NCBI GenBank assembly: GCA_949841355.1
Contig: CATKZP010000021.1
Span: 1 to 48,109, forward strand
DNA: 48,109 nucleotides
DNA from: an uncultured Oscillospiraceae bacterium
Lineage (GTDB): Bacteria; Bacillota; Clostridia; Oscillospirales; Oscillospiraceae
Direction: 5' to 3'
Program-made: the position numbers and the translations under genes
In this document: in pieces, positions 14,465 to 22,576 of the stretch
How positions within the stretch are numbered: position 1 is the stretch's first letter
Layout: each line of letters starts with the position of its first letter
The notes under the pieces: model-generated
What the model saw: only the letters and a program-made list of their open reading frames with translations
The model's database searches: none
Told to the model about the DNA's origin: nothing

Positions 14465-16255
14465 ATGCCCGGACCGGGAGACCGCGGCGGCAAAAAGGAA
14501 AAGCCCCGCGACGCCAAGGGCACGCTGCTGCGCGTCATGCGCTACCTGACGGCCCACCGCTGGCAGGTGCTGCTGTTCCTCCTGTGCGCCCTGCTGAGCA
14601 ATCTGGGCAATCTCATGGGCCCCCGCTTCGCCGGCAAGGCCATCGGCCTGGCCGAGGCGGGGTACAAGCTGGGCCCCGGCATGGTGGACATGGCCGGGGT
14701 GACCCGCTACGCCCTTCTTATGCTGGCCTGCTACGGCGCGGGCAGCCTGATGAGCTTCCTGGTGGGCATCGGCATGATGCGGGTGGGCCGCCGGGTGGCT
14801 CAAACGCTGCGCCAGGACGTGTTTGACAAGCTGATGGCTCTGCCTGTGGGCTACTTCGACCGCCACCAGGCCGGGGACATCATCAGCCGCGTGAGCTATG
14901 ACGTGGACGTGGTGTGCACCTGCCTGTCCACCGACGTGATCCAGATTCTCACCAGCACCGTCACCGTGGCGGGCAGCTTCCTCATGATGTGCGCCATCTC
15001 CCCGCCCCTGGTGCTGTGCATGGCGGCCACCATCCCCGCCTCCATCCTGTTCACCCGGCGGATGAGCAGAAAGACCCGGCCCCTCTACGCCCGGCGCTCC
15101 GCCGCCTACGGCGAGATGAACGGCTTTGCCGAGGAGATGTTCACCGGCCAGCGCACCATTCTGGCCTACGCCCAGGAGGGACGGGTGTGCGGCGACTTCA
15201 GCCGCATCAACCGCGCCGCCGCCGAAGCCTACCGGGACGCCGACGGCATGGGCATGACCACGGGCCCCACCGTGGGCATGATCTCTAATTTCGGCCTGGC
15301 GGCCATCGGGCTGGGGGGCTCCATCCTGTATATGCTGGGGGTGGTGGGGCTGGAGCAGATCTCCTCCTTTGTGCTCTACTCCCGGAAGTTCTCCGGCCCC
15401 ATCAACGAGATCTCCAACATCGTCAACGAGATCTTCTCCGCCCTGGCCGCCTCCGAGCGGGTGTTCCGCCTGCTGGACGAGGAGGAGGAGGTCAAGGACG
15501 TGTACGGCGCCGCCCAGCTGGAAAACTGCCGGGGCCATGTCCAGGCCGAGGGCGTCAGCTTCGGCTACGTCCCGGGGCGCACCGTGCTCCACAGCCTGAG
15601 CTTCGACGCCCAGCCGGGCCAGACCGTGGCCATCGTGGGCCCCACCGGGGCGGGCAAGACCACCATCATCAGCCTGCTCATGCGCTTTTACGACCCCCAG
15701 GAGGGCTTCATCTACGTGGACGGCGCCCAAAGCCGGGCCTACGCCATGGACAGCCTGCGCCGGGGGTACGCCATGGTCCTTCAGGACACCTGGGTGTTCC
15801 GGGGCACCATCTTCGAAAACATCGCCTACGGCAAGCAGGGCGCCACCATGGACGAGGTGGTCCGCGCCGCCAAGGCCGCCCGCATCCACAATTACATCAT
15901 GCGCCTGCCCCAGGGCTACCACACCGTCATCACCGAGGACGGCGGCAATATCTCCAAGGGGCAGAAGCAGCTGCTCACCATCGCCCGGGCCATGCTGTAC
16001 GACACCAATATGCTCATTCTGGACGAGGCCACCTCCAACGTGGACACCAACACCGAGCGGCAGGTGCAGAAGGCCATCCGCTCCCTCATGGCGGGCAAGA
16101 CCTGCTTTGTCATCGCCCACCGGCTGTCCACCATCCAGAACGCCGACCACATCCTGGTGGTGGACCACGGCGACGTGGTGGAGCAGGGCGCCCACCGGCA
16201 GCTCATGGACCAAAAGGGGTTTTACTATCAGCTGTACGCCAGCCAGTTCGGATAA
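14465..16255 (+). CDS. Heterodimeric ABC exporter subunit with catalytic ATP site
   Basis: A 596-residue partner of the preceding gene. Walker A is GPTGAGKTT (392-400), Walker B has Glu 521 in LILDEATSNVD, and the switch His 552 is in VIAHRLSTI. Its signature motif is altered (NISKGQKQ instead of LSGGQ), which fits the pattern that the altered signature of one subunit completes the degenerate site of the other. Membrane helices occupy about residues 20-330, with GYFDRHQAGDIISRVSYDVD typical of multidrug-type exporters. The start at 14465 follows GAGAGGAGGGA. A strong terminator follows the stop at once, so the operon has two genes. Confidence 0.9.
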   Translation: MPGPGDRGGKKEKPRDAKGTLLRVMRYLTAHRWQVLLFLLCALLSNLGNLMGPRFAGKAIGLAEAGYKLGPGMVDMAGVTRYALLMLACYGAGSLMSFLVGIGMMRVGRRVAQTLRQDVFDKLMALPVGYFDRHQAGDIISRVSYDVDVVCTCLSTDVIQILTSTVTVAGSFLMMCAISPPLVLCMAATIPASILFTRRMSRKTRPLYARRSAAYGEMNGFAEEMFTGQRTILAYAQEGRVCGDFSRINRAAAEAYRDADGMGMTTGPTVGMISNFGLAAIGLGGSILYMLGVVGLEQISSFVLYSRKFSGPINEISNIVNEIFSALAASERVFRLLDEEEEVKDVYGAAQLENCRGHVQAEGVSFGYVPGRTVLHSLSFDAQPGQTVAIVGPTGAGKTTIISLLMRFYDPQEGFIYVDGAQSRAYAMDSLRRGYAMVLQDTWVFRGTIFENIAYGKQGATMDEVVRAAKAARIHNYIMRLPQGYHTVITEDGGNISKGQKQLLTIARAMLYDTNMLILDEATSNVDTNTERQVQKAIRSLMAGKTCFVIAHRLSTIQNADHILVVDHGDVVEQGAHRQLMDQKGFYYQLYASQFG

Positions 16256-16260
16256 GCCGC

Positions 16261-16290
16261 GGGCCGGGGGAATTCCCCGGCCCGTCATTT
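16261..16290 (+). terminator. Intrinsic terminator of the second ABC operon
   Basis: GGGCCGGGG (16261-16269), GAATT loop, CCCCGGCCC (16275-16283), then GTCATTTTTT. Confidence 0.85.
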
Positions 16291-16303
16291 TTTCCCTTTT
16301 TGT

Positions 16304-16353
16304 GGTTGACAGTTGTAATCCAATGTGGTATAGTTGGCTTACAGTAGTCAACC
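16304..16353 (+). promoter_or_regulatory. Promoter and BlaI-type operators
   Basis: TTGACA (16306-16311), 17-bp spacer, TATAGT (16329-16334). GGTTGACnnnTGTAA at 16304-16318 and its inverted copy TTACAnnnGTCAACC at 16339-16353 flank the promoter. Each contains a core related to the BlaI/MecI site TACAnnTGTA (GACAGTTGTA and TACAGTAGTC). The BlaI-like protein encoded next would repress itself and the M56 gene here. Confidence 0.75.
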
Positions 16354-16379
16354 AACTAATGAGAACAGGAGGAACGGAT

Positions 16380-16748
16380 ATGGAAGAAAAACGCGGACCC
16401 CTCTCCCCCAGCGAGTGGCGGGTGATGGAATGCCTCTGGACGGGGCCCAAAACCCTGATGGAGCTGGTTCGGGAGCTGAAGGACAGCGCGGGCTGGGCCA
16501 AGAGCACCGTCACCACCATGGTGCGCCGCATGGAGGAAAAGGGGCTGATCGGCTATGAAACGGCGGGGCGGGCCAAGGTGTTCCGGGCGCTGCTGGCCCG
16601 GGAAGACGCCGCCGCCGCCGAGACCGACTCCCTGCTGGAGCGGGCCTTTCACGGCAGCGTGGGGCTGCTGGTCAGCTCGCTGGTGGAGCGCAGCTCGCTG
16701 ACCGAGGCGGATATCGAGGCGCTCTACGACATTTTAGACCGGGCGTAA
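16380..16748 (+). CDS. BlaI/MecI-family transcriptional repressor
   Basis: A 122-residue winged-helix repressor. The DNA-binding part (about 8-72) reads LSPSEWRVMECLW, then WAKSTVTTMVRRMEEKGLIGYE, the classic recognition helix and wing; the C-terminal helices (LLVSSLVERSSLTEADIEALYDIL) dimerise. In known systems the repressor is cleaved when the M56 membrane protease beside it senses a cell-wall signal. The ATG at 16380 follows ACAGGAGGA. The stop is 12 bp before the M56 gene, which has GGAGG in the gap. Paired operators overlap its promoter. No beta-lactamase gene is adjacent, so the controlled target may be only this pair or a distant gene. Confidence 0.9.
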   Translation: MEEKRGPLSPSEWRVMECLWTGPKTLMELVRELKDSAGWAKSTVTTMVRRMEEKGLIGYETAGRAKVFRALLAREDAAAAETDSLLERAFHGSVGLLVSSLVERSSLTEADIEALYDILDRA

Positions 16749-16760
16749 GGAGGCGGGACC

Positions 16761-19700
16761 ATGCGCGCTGTTTTCATCACGTCGTCCCTTTTGATCTGCC
16801 TCCTCGCCGCCCTGCGGCCCCTGCTGCGGGGGCGGATCGACCCCCGGGTCCAGTACGCGCTGTGGCTCACCATCGCCCTGCGGCTGCTGATCCCGGTGAA
16901 TCTGTTCACCAGCGCCTACGGCGCCCTGGCCCTGCTGGACAAGGCCCAGCGCCCCGCCCAGGCAGTCCAGGCCATCGGACAAACCCATGTGCCCGTCCCG
17001 GGGCTGTCCTATGACGACGCCTACGTCCTGGCCCTGCGGGAGTACCAGCAGGATTCCTCCGCCGCCACCAGCTTCACCGACCTGGAACGGGTGGAGTCCC
17101 GGGCCAGGGAGCTGATGGAGCGCACCCCCACCCTGTCCGAGCTGGTGGCCAGGTACGCCCGTCCCGTGTGGCTGGGGGGCATGGCGGCCATGGCCGGGTG
17201 GTTTTTGCTGGCAAACCTGAGCCTGCGGCGCAGGCTGAAACGCGCCCGGCGGCTGGACGGGGCGGACTGCCCCCTGCCGGTGTACGTGTCGGACGCGCTG
17301 CCCTCCCCCTGCCTGTGCGGGACGCTCCGGCCCAGAATTTACGTCACCCCCGCCGCCCTGGACTCCCCGGACCGGCTGCGCCACGTGCTGGCCCACGAGC
17401 TCGCCCACCACCGCCACCGGGACCACTGGTGGGCCCTTCTGCGGTGCGCCTGCCTGTGCCTGTACTGGTTCGACCCGCTGGTGTGGTGGGCGGCGGCGCT
17501 GTCCCGGCAGGACTGCGAGCTGGCCTGCGACGCCGGGGCCATCCGCGCCCTGGGGGAGGACGAACGCATCCCCTACGGCCGCACCCTGGTGGGCATGATC
17601 GCCGCGGGGCGCACCTCCCTTTTGCAGACCGCCACCACCATGACCGGCGGCAGACGCCGGGTGCGGCAGCGGATCAAGCTGATCGCCCGCAGGCCCAAAA
17701 CGGTGCTCGCCGTGGCGCTGGCCGTAGCGCTGGTGCTGGCGCTGGCGGTGGGGTGCGCCTTCTCCGGCGCGCCGGAGGAGCCAAAGACCCTGGATAACCT
17801 CCAGGAACGGCTGCTGGACGTGCCGGAGGAGCTGCGCTCCTCGGTGAAGGCCAGCGCGTCGGAGACCAAGGGAGCGATCAACGACATCGCCCTGGTCAGC
17901 TACTGGCTTGATGTCCCGGCGGAGTGGACGGAGGAGTTCCAGCCCTGGCTGTTGAGCGTATACAAACTGGAGGCGCTGGCGCTCGACCAAACCGCCGGAA
18001 GCTCCGTCATGGGCCATGAGCCCCAGCCCTTTGCCACGGACGGCAGCTACTATTATGCGCTGAGATGGAGCGTCGCCATAGAATACGGCCCTGAGGACAA
18101 GGAGCTGTTCAACGCCGCCTTCGAGGCCGTCCGGGACTTCGCCATGCAGACGGTGCTGGAGACCGAGGGGGTGGAGGCCTACTCCCCGCCCGGCCGGCTG
18201 TCTGCGGACACCCTGCAAACCCGCCTGCTGGACGTGCCGGAGGATTTGCAGGCGGATGTGGCGGCCCTCTCAGGAAGCGAACCCACAGCCACCCTAAACA
18301 ATGACTTCACGGCCCTGGCGCAATACTGGATGAATCGACCCTGGGCCGACTATGACGAGATTGGGATGGGCTGGCTGCTGACGCTCTACCAGTGGGATCA
18401 GGAGCAGTTTGAGCGGCTTTACCCCGATCATGAGGCCACTGGGGGAGTGAATTGTTTTGCCAAAGACGATAACTTCTACTATGTCCTCTTCAGGGCCACT
18501 GACGCACGCGCTCCCATGAGCGAGACCGGGTATATGGACGCCTTCAACGCTATCCGGGCCTACGCCGTGGAGCAGGTGCTGTCCACCGACGGCGTGGAGC
18601 CCTACGCCCCCAGCCAGCCAGCGGACGCCCAGCAGGCCCGGCTGGCGGACCTGCCGGAGGAGTGGCGGGACAAGGTGAGCGTCTCCCACGCCCTGGGCGG
18701 TGAGGTGGGCTGTCTGGCCTCCTACGTGCTGAGCGATTCCAAATGGGCGGATCAACAGGGCGGCTGGCTGCTGGACCTGTACCGAATGGACGAGGCCGGG
18801 ATTCAGGAAAGGCTGAACCAGGAGGGGTTGTGGCCCGCCGTGGACATCTTCGCCCGGAGCGGCGACCAGTATTATGCCCTGATCTGGCCCGGCGACGGGC
18901 GGTATCAGAACAGCAATGAGTTTTGGGACGCCGTCAACGCCATGAAGGACCATGTGAAGGCCACGGTTCTGGCCGCCGGGGGGGCGGAGCCCTTCGACCC
19001 CTACGCCGCCCCGCCCTATTTCTTCTCCAGCACTCCGGCGCCCTCGCTCCCCCAGGAGGCCGTCCAGGCGGTGGTGGACCGCCTGCTGGCCGCGCCACGC
19101 CTGGAGCTCTCCCTGGCCCCCGCGGGGACCAGCCGGGTCTACGCCTATTCCGTTGACAACCATCCCCAGTCCAGCCCGCCCGCCACCCAGTACCTCGCGA
19201 AAATGGCCGGCGATTTCACCTGGGAGGATGCGCCCTACTCCACCTCGGAGGGGGCCAGCACCCTGCGCTTGGAGGCCTCGGACGGCTCCGCCTCCCTGTT
19301 TCTGTCGGAAGGGTCCTATCTGGTGCTGGACGGGGACGGAAACTGCTGGAAAGCCACCTACAGGAGCGACAGCTACCTGTTCCCCGGCGGCGGCAGCGTC
19401 ACCCCCTACGACTATCTGCGCAGGCACGTGTTCGACGTGGCGGAGCTGGACTCCCTGCGTTCCACCGCCGTCCCCGACCGGGGGCAGAGCCACGAGGATG
19501 TGGTGCGGGAGTGGATCGAGGGCTACGAGGGAGCCATGACCAAAACCGCCCCCGGCAGCCAGTTCGCCTGCACCTATGCGCGGCCCGGGAAGGTCACGGC
19601 GGACGTCCACGCCCGATTGACGGCGGGCGCGCTGGAGGAGTTCGTCTCGTCCAGAGTCGAAAACGGCCTGACGGCGGCGGACTACGGCAAAACGTGGTTT

Positions 19701-19886
19701 ACCTTCGGCTACGAGCTGGTGTTCGTCCCCGCGGGCCCGAGCGACGACGGCTGGGCCTGGGCGGGCAACACCGACGACTACCAGGGGGACGGCGCCCCGG
19801 AGGGGGCGCTGACCTGGAGCCGGGTGGGCTATATGTATCTCATCGACGGCAATTGGGTGTGCGAAAACACCGGCACCGGCTGGTGA
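16761..19886 (+). CDS. M56-family (BlaR1-like) membrane metallopeptidase with triplicated outer domain
   Basis: A 1041-residue membrane protein. The first helices (about 1-60 and 135-155) precede the cytoplasmic zinc protease domain with HELAH at 212-216, followed by DCELACDAGAIRALGEDERIPYG, a typical M56 segment. A further helix (about 312-335, TVLAVALAVALVLALAVGCAF) leads to a long outer part. There, three imperfect copies of a 125-138 residue unit follow (about 344-481, 482-620 and 621-747), then about 290 residues I do not recognise. BlaR1 proteins carry a penicillin-binding domain there; none is seen, so the signal is different. It forms an operon with the BlaI-like repressor, which it presumably cleaves. 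A terminator follows. Confidence 0.88.
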   Translation: MRAVFITSSLLICLLAALRPLLRGRIDPRVQYALWLTIALRLLIPVNLFTSAYGALALLDKAQRPAQAVQAIGQTHVPVPGLSYDDAYVLALREYQQDSSAATSFTDLERVESRARELMERTPTLSELVARYARPVWLGGMAAMAGWFLLANLSLRRRLKRARRLDGADCPLPVYVSDALPSPCLCGTLRPRIYVTPAALDSPDRLRHVLAHELAHHRHRDHWWALLRCACLCLYWFDPLVWWAAALSRQDCELACDAGAIRALGEDERIPYGRTLVGMIAAGRTSLLQTATTMTGGRRRVRQRIKLIARRPKTVLAVALAVALVLALAVGCAFSGAPEEPKTLDNLQERLLDVPEELRSSVKASASETKGAINDIALVSYWLDVPAEWTEEFQPWLLSVYKLEALALDQTAGSSVMGHEPQPFATDGSYYYALRWSVAIEYGPEDKELFNAAFEAVRDFAMQTVLETEGVEAYSPPGRLSADTLQTRLLDVPEDLQADVAALSGSEPTATLNNDFTALAQYWMNRPWADYDEIGMGWLLTLYQWDQEQFERLYPDHEATGGVNCFAKDDNFYYVLFRATDARAPMSETGYMDAFNAIRAYAVEQVLSTDGVEPYAPSQPADAQQARLADLPEEWRDKVSVSHALGGEVGCLASYVLSDSKWADQQGGWLLDLYRMDEAGIQERLNQEGLWPAVDIFARSGDQYYALIWPGDGRYQNSNEFWDAVNAMKDHVKATVLAAGGAEPFDPYAAPPYFFSSTPAPSLPQEAVQAVVDRLLAAPRLELSLAPAGTSRVYAYSVDNHPQSSPPATQYLAKMAGDFTWEDAPYSTSEGASTLRLEASDGSASLFLSEGSYLVLDGDGNCWKATYRSDSYLFPGGGSVTPYDYLRRHVFDVAELDSLRSTAVPDRGQSHEDVVREWIEGYEGAMTKTAPGSQFACTYARPGKVTADVHARLTAGALEEFVSSRVENGLTAADYGKTWFTFGYELVFVPAGPSDDGWAWAGNTDDYQGDGAPEGALTWSRVGYMYLIDGNWVCENTGTGW
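17790..19001 (+). repeat. Three tandem repeats inside the M56 protein
   Basis: Units start at about 17790, 18204 and 18621. Shared landmarks in order: L-rich start (RLLDVPEEL, RLLDVPEDL, RLADLPEEW), PWLLSVY or GWLLTLY or GWLLDLY, a YYAL or YYVL strand (SYYYAL, FYYVL, QYYAL), and an end of the form FNAxxAxRDxAxxxVLxTxGVEPYxP. The copies have diverged at the DNA level, so this is an old protein-domain triplication and not a recent DNA duplication. Confidence 0.8.
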
Positions 19887-19892
19887 GACAGA

Positions 19893-19938
19893 CAAACGCG
19901 GCCCCTCCCATGCGGGAGAGGCCGCGTTTGCTTTATTT
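19893..19938. terminator. Shared bidirectional terminator
   Basis: The arms 19893-19909 and 19914-19930 (CAAACGCGGCC with GGCCGCGTTTG, and CCTCCC with GGGAGA) close an ATGC loop. Plus-strand tail is CTTTATTT; the minus-strand tail is weaker. It separates the converging M56 and FeoB genes. Confidence 0.75.
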
Positions 19939-21985
19939 AAAGGAAGCACAGCCCGACGCGGTACGCCAGCAGCGTGACCAGCCACGCCACCGCCACCTGG
20001 AACGCCGCCACAAAGGCCGTCCACCCCCAGCTGCCCGACTCCTTGTGGATGGTGGCCAGGGTGGCCGCGCAGGGGACGTAGAGCAGGCAGAACACCATCA
20101 GGCAGAAGGCGTTCAGCGGCCCGAAGCCGATGCCGGACAGCACCTGGGCAAACTGGGCCATCCCCGCGGGGGAGTTGGCGTTCACCACCCCGAAGAGCAC
20201 CGCGCAGCTGGACACCACCACCTCCTTGGCGGATATGCCCGCGATGAGGGCCACCGCGATCTGCCAGAACCCCAGGCCGATGGGGGCGAAGAAGGGGACC
20301 AGCCACCGGCCGATGATGGCCCCGAAGCCGCCGGACATGTCCGCGGCGTACCCCTGGGGGCCGAAGTTCAGCAGCAGCCAGATGAGCAGCGTGGCCAGAA
20401 AGATGGTGGACCCCGCCTTGCCCAGGTAATCCTTCACCTTGTCCCAGACGTAGATGCCCACCGTGCGGGCGTCGGGCAGTTTGTACTCGGGCAGCTCGAT
20501 GAGCAGGTAGTTCACCTCCCGCTTCCGGTCCAGCAGGTGCAGCGCCACCGACACCAGCATGGCCACCACAATGCCGATCAGGTACATGGAGTAGGCCGCC
20601 AGCATGGCGTACCCCCCGAAAAACATCTCGGAGAAGAGGATGTAGATGGTGAGCCGGGCGTTGCAGCTCATGAAGGGGGTGACCAGCATCACCTTATAGC
20701 GGTCCCGCCTGCTCTCCAGCGCCCGGGAGGCCATCAGCGCCGGCACCGTGCACCCAAAGCCCAGCAGCATGGGGATGAACGCCTTGCCGGACAGGCCCAG
20801 GCGGCTCATCACCCCCTCCATCACGTAGGCCACCCGGGCCATATAGCCGCTGTCCTCCAAAAAGGCCAGGGCCAGAAACAGGATGAAGATGTTGGGCAGG
20901 AAGGTGACGATGGTGCCCACCCCGCCGATCACCCCGTCGATCACCAGGGACTGGACGATGGGGGCCGCCCCTATGGCGTCCATCCCCCGCCCGGCCAGCA
21001 GGGAGAGGGCGTCGATGGTGTGCTCGAAATAGCCCTTGATCCAGTCGCCCACGGTGAAGGTGAGGAAGAACACCAGGGCCATGATGCCCAGAAAGATGGG
21101 GATGCCCCATACCCGGTGGGTGAGCGCGCCGTCCAGCCGCTCCGTCAGCTGGTCCTGGCGCTGCTTGTGGAGGAGCACCTCCTCCACAATCTCGTCGATG
21201 AAGGCGTATTTCTCGTTGATGATCCGGGATTCGTAGTCCTGCTCCGCCAGCCCCGGCAGGTCCAGGGGACAGCGCTCCCGCACCTCCCTGTCCCCCTCCA
21301 GCAGCTTCAGCGCGTGCCAGCGGGGGTTGGCCAGGCCGGGACAGCGCTCCTCCAGAAGGGGGATGATGCGGTCGATCTGGTCCTCGATCTCGTCGGAGTA
21401 CACCATGGCGTACTCCTGGTGGTGGTCGTGGGCGTGGCTGCCCACGTGCCGGTGCTGGTGGACCAGGCTGTCCGGGCCGGCGTGGTCCCTGTGGTGGGCG
21501 GCGGCGTGGAGCAGCGAGTCCAGCCCCGTCCGCTTCCGGGCGGACACCGGAATCACCGGCACCCCCAGCATCTCGGGCAGGCGGTGCAGGTCGATCTCCA
21601 TTCCCCGCTTCTCCACCACGTCCATCATGTTCAGCGCCACCACCACCGGCTTGCCCAGCTCCAGCAGCTGGAGGGTGAGGTACAGCCCCCGCTCCAGCAC
21701 CGAGGCGTCCACCACGTTGATGATGACGTCCACCTCGTCGCTGAGGATGAACTGCCGGGAGACGATCTCCTCCATGGTGTAGGAGGTGAGGCTGTACGTC
21801 CCGGGCAGGTCCACCACCCGGATGTTCAGATCGTGCCGCCGGATGGCCCCCTCCACCTTCTCCACGGTGACGCCGGGCCAGTTGGCCACCTTCAGGTTGG
21901 CCCCCGTGTAGGCGTTGAACAGGGTGGTCTTGCCGCAGTTGGGGTTGCCGATGAACCCGATGGTCATATCCTCCCGCCTGCTCAT
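19937..21985 (-). CDS. feoB: Ferrous iron transporter FeoB
   Basis: Imports Fe(II) across the cytoplasmic membrane. The 682-residue protein begins with a GTPase domain: G1 GNPNCGKTT (13-21), G2 Thr in GVTVEK, G3 DLPGTYSL, G4 NMMD (119-122), G5 near SARKRTG. A stretch with eleven histidines (about 160-189) links it to the helical regulatory part. The membrane part has two gate repeats with the conserved Cys segments (GFGCTVPALMASR, FMSCNARLTIY) and ends in hydrophobic helices. The ATG at 21985 overlaps the FeoA stop (ATGA), so the two are translationally coupled; an internal ATG at 21967 with GGGAGG close by is a less likely alternative. Iron-dependent control is suggested by a dyad in the operon promoter. 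No FeoC gene is present. Confidence 0.95.
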   Translation of the reverse strand: MSRREDMTIGFIGNPNCGKTTLFNAYTGANLKVANWPGVTVEKVEGAIRRHDLNIRVVDLPGTYSLTSYTMEEIVSRQFILSDEVDVIINVVDASVLERGLYLTLQLLELGKPVVVALNMMDVVEKRGMEIDLHRLPEMLGVPVIPVSARKRTGLDSLLHAAAHHRDHAGPDSLVHQHRHVGSHAHDHHQEYAMVYSDEIEDQIDRIIPLLEERCPGLANPRWHALKLLEGDREVRERCPLDLPGLAEQDYESRIINEKYAFIDEIVEEVLLHKQRQDQLTERLDGALTHRVWGIPIFLGIMALVFFLTFTVGDWIKGYFEHTIDALSLLAGRGMDAIGAAPIVQSLVIDGVIGGVGTIVTFLPNIFILFLALAFLEDSGYMARVAYVMEGVMSRLGLSGKAFIPMLLGFGCTVPALMASRALESRRDRYKVMLVTPFMSCNARLTIYILFSEMFFGGYAMLAAYSMYLIGIVVAMLVSVALHLLDRKREVNYLLIELPEYKLPDARTVGIYVWDKVKDYLGKAGSTIFLATLLIWLLLNFGPQGYAADMSGGFGAIIGRWLVPFFAPIGLGFWQIAVALIAGISAKEVVVSSCAVLFGVVNANSPAGMAQFAQVLSGIGFGPLNAFCLMVFCLLYVPCAATLATIHKESGSWGWTAFVAAFQVAVAWLVTLLAYRVGLCFL

Positions 21986-22215
21986 AACGCCTCACCCAGC
22001 TCTCTCACCGTGATGTGCTTTGTGATCTGCCCGCCCAGGGCAAAGCGGCTGCCCCGCAGCTTGACAATCAAAATCCCGTCCCCCTTGCGGTTCACCACCG
22101 CCACCTGGGCCCGGCGGGTCATGCCCAGCGCCTCCAGCCGCCGCTGGATCTGAAAGGGCAGCTCGATGCGTTCCACCACGCAGCGCCGGCCCACTTGAAT
22201 CTCCTTCAGAAGCAT
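21982..22215 (-). CDS. feoA: FeoA small iron-transport accessory protein
   Basis: A 77-residue SH3-like cytoplasmic partner of FeoB. It shows the family pattern: an early turn (VGRRCVVERIELPFQIQRRLEALGM), a strand pair (AQVAVVNRKGDGILIVKLRGSRFALG) and an end at ITKHITVREL. The ATG at 22215 is chosen because AAAGGAGG lies 8 bp upstream; an in-frame ATG 33 bp earlier lies within the leader before that site. It is first in the feoAB operon and shares the last 4 bp with the feoB start. Confidence 0.93.
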   Translation of the reverse strand: MLLKEIQVGRRCVVERIELPFQIQRRLEALGMTRRAQVAVVNRKGDGILIVKLRGSRFALGGQITKHITVRELGEAL

Positions 22216-22248
22216 TCTTCCGGCCTCCTTTTTCCAGTTGACGGCCAT

Positions 22249-22277
22249 AGTTTACCATGGCTAACTCAGCTTGTCAA
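22249..22277 (-). promoter_or_regulatory. feoAB promoter with overlapping dyad
   Basis: Minus strand TTGACA (22277-22272), 17-bp spacer, TAAACT (22254-22249). An 18-bp interrupted palindrome AGTTnnCCATGGnnAACT (22249-22266) covers the -10 and part of the spacer, a good place for an iron-dependent repressor. Its GTTAGCC half looks more like DtxR/IdeR sites than the classical Fur box; this is a guess. Confidence 0.65.
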
Positions 22278-22375
22278 TAGGGTATCCGGCAAAAAAACGC
22301 CGCGCCGGCCCCTCCAACTTTGGCGGGGCCGTCACCCCGTCCGTCGGTTTTGTCCTGGATTTTTCCCCCGCGCGC

Positions 22376-22384
22376 TGGTATAAT
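22376..22384 (+). promoter_or_regulatory. Extended -10 promoter of the MFS gene
   Basis: TGGTATAAT with a perfect -10 at 22379-22384. Transcription should start at about 22390-22391, the first base of the long hairpin described next. No convincing -35 was found. Confidence 0.65.
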
Positions 22385-22390
22385 CGGGTC

Positions 22391-22553
22391 AGAAGCTGTA
22401 TCAATAGCCGAAGCATTCAGAATTGCGAGCCAAAACCGCCGCCAGCGAGGCAAAAAAACGCAGGAATACTTGGCGTATTGCAAGATTTTTTAACGCGGCC
22501 GGAGGTGGTTTTGGCCGCAAGGATGGATGCTGAGGGCTATTGGTACAGCTTCT
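22391..22553 (+). repeat. Long palindromic element, copy 1 (leader of the MFS gene)
   Basis: A 163-nt near-complete hairpin. The outer arms, 22391-22409 and 22535-22553, pair over 19 positions with one G-T. Inward come AGCATTC with GGATGCT, TTGCG-A-GCCAAAACC with GGTTTTGGC-CGCAA, GCCGC with GCGGC, the A-run 22452-22458 with the T-run 22485-22491, and AATAC with GTATT at the tip. It fills most of the 361-bp gap between feoA and the MFS gene. The core at 22459-22484 matches a second element at 31620-31768 in 22 of 26 bases. Confidence 0.85.
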
Positions 22554-22576
22554 CAGCTCTAAAGGAGGAACGCGCT

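Noticed and set aside
22391..22576. T-box, metabolite riboswitch or retron RNA in the MFS leader
   Set aside because: No T-box sequence, no known riboswitch core and no reverse transcriptase gene; the structure is one long rod and has a second copy elsewhere.
22271..22576. N-terminal extension of the MFS protein by about 100 residues
   Set aside because: It would be translated through the promoter and the hairpin; AAAGGAGG directly before the ATG at 22577 sets the start.
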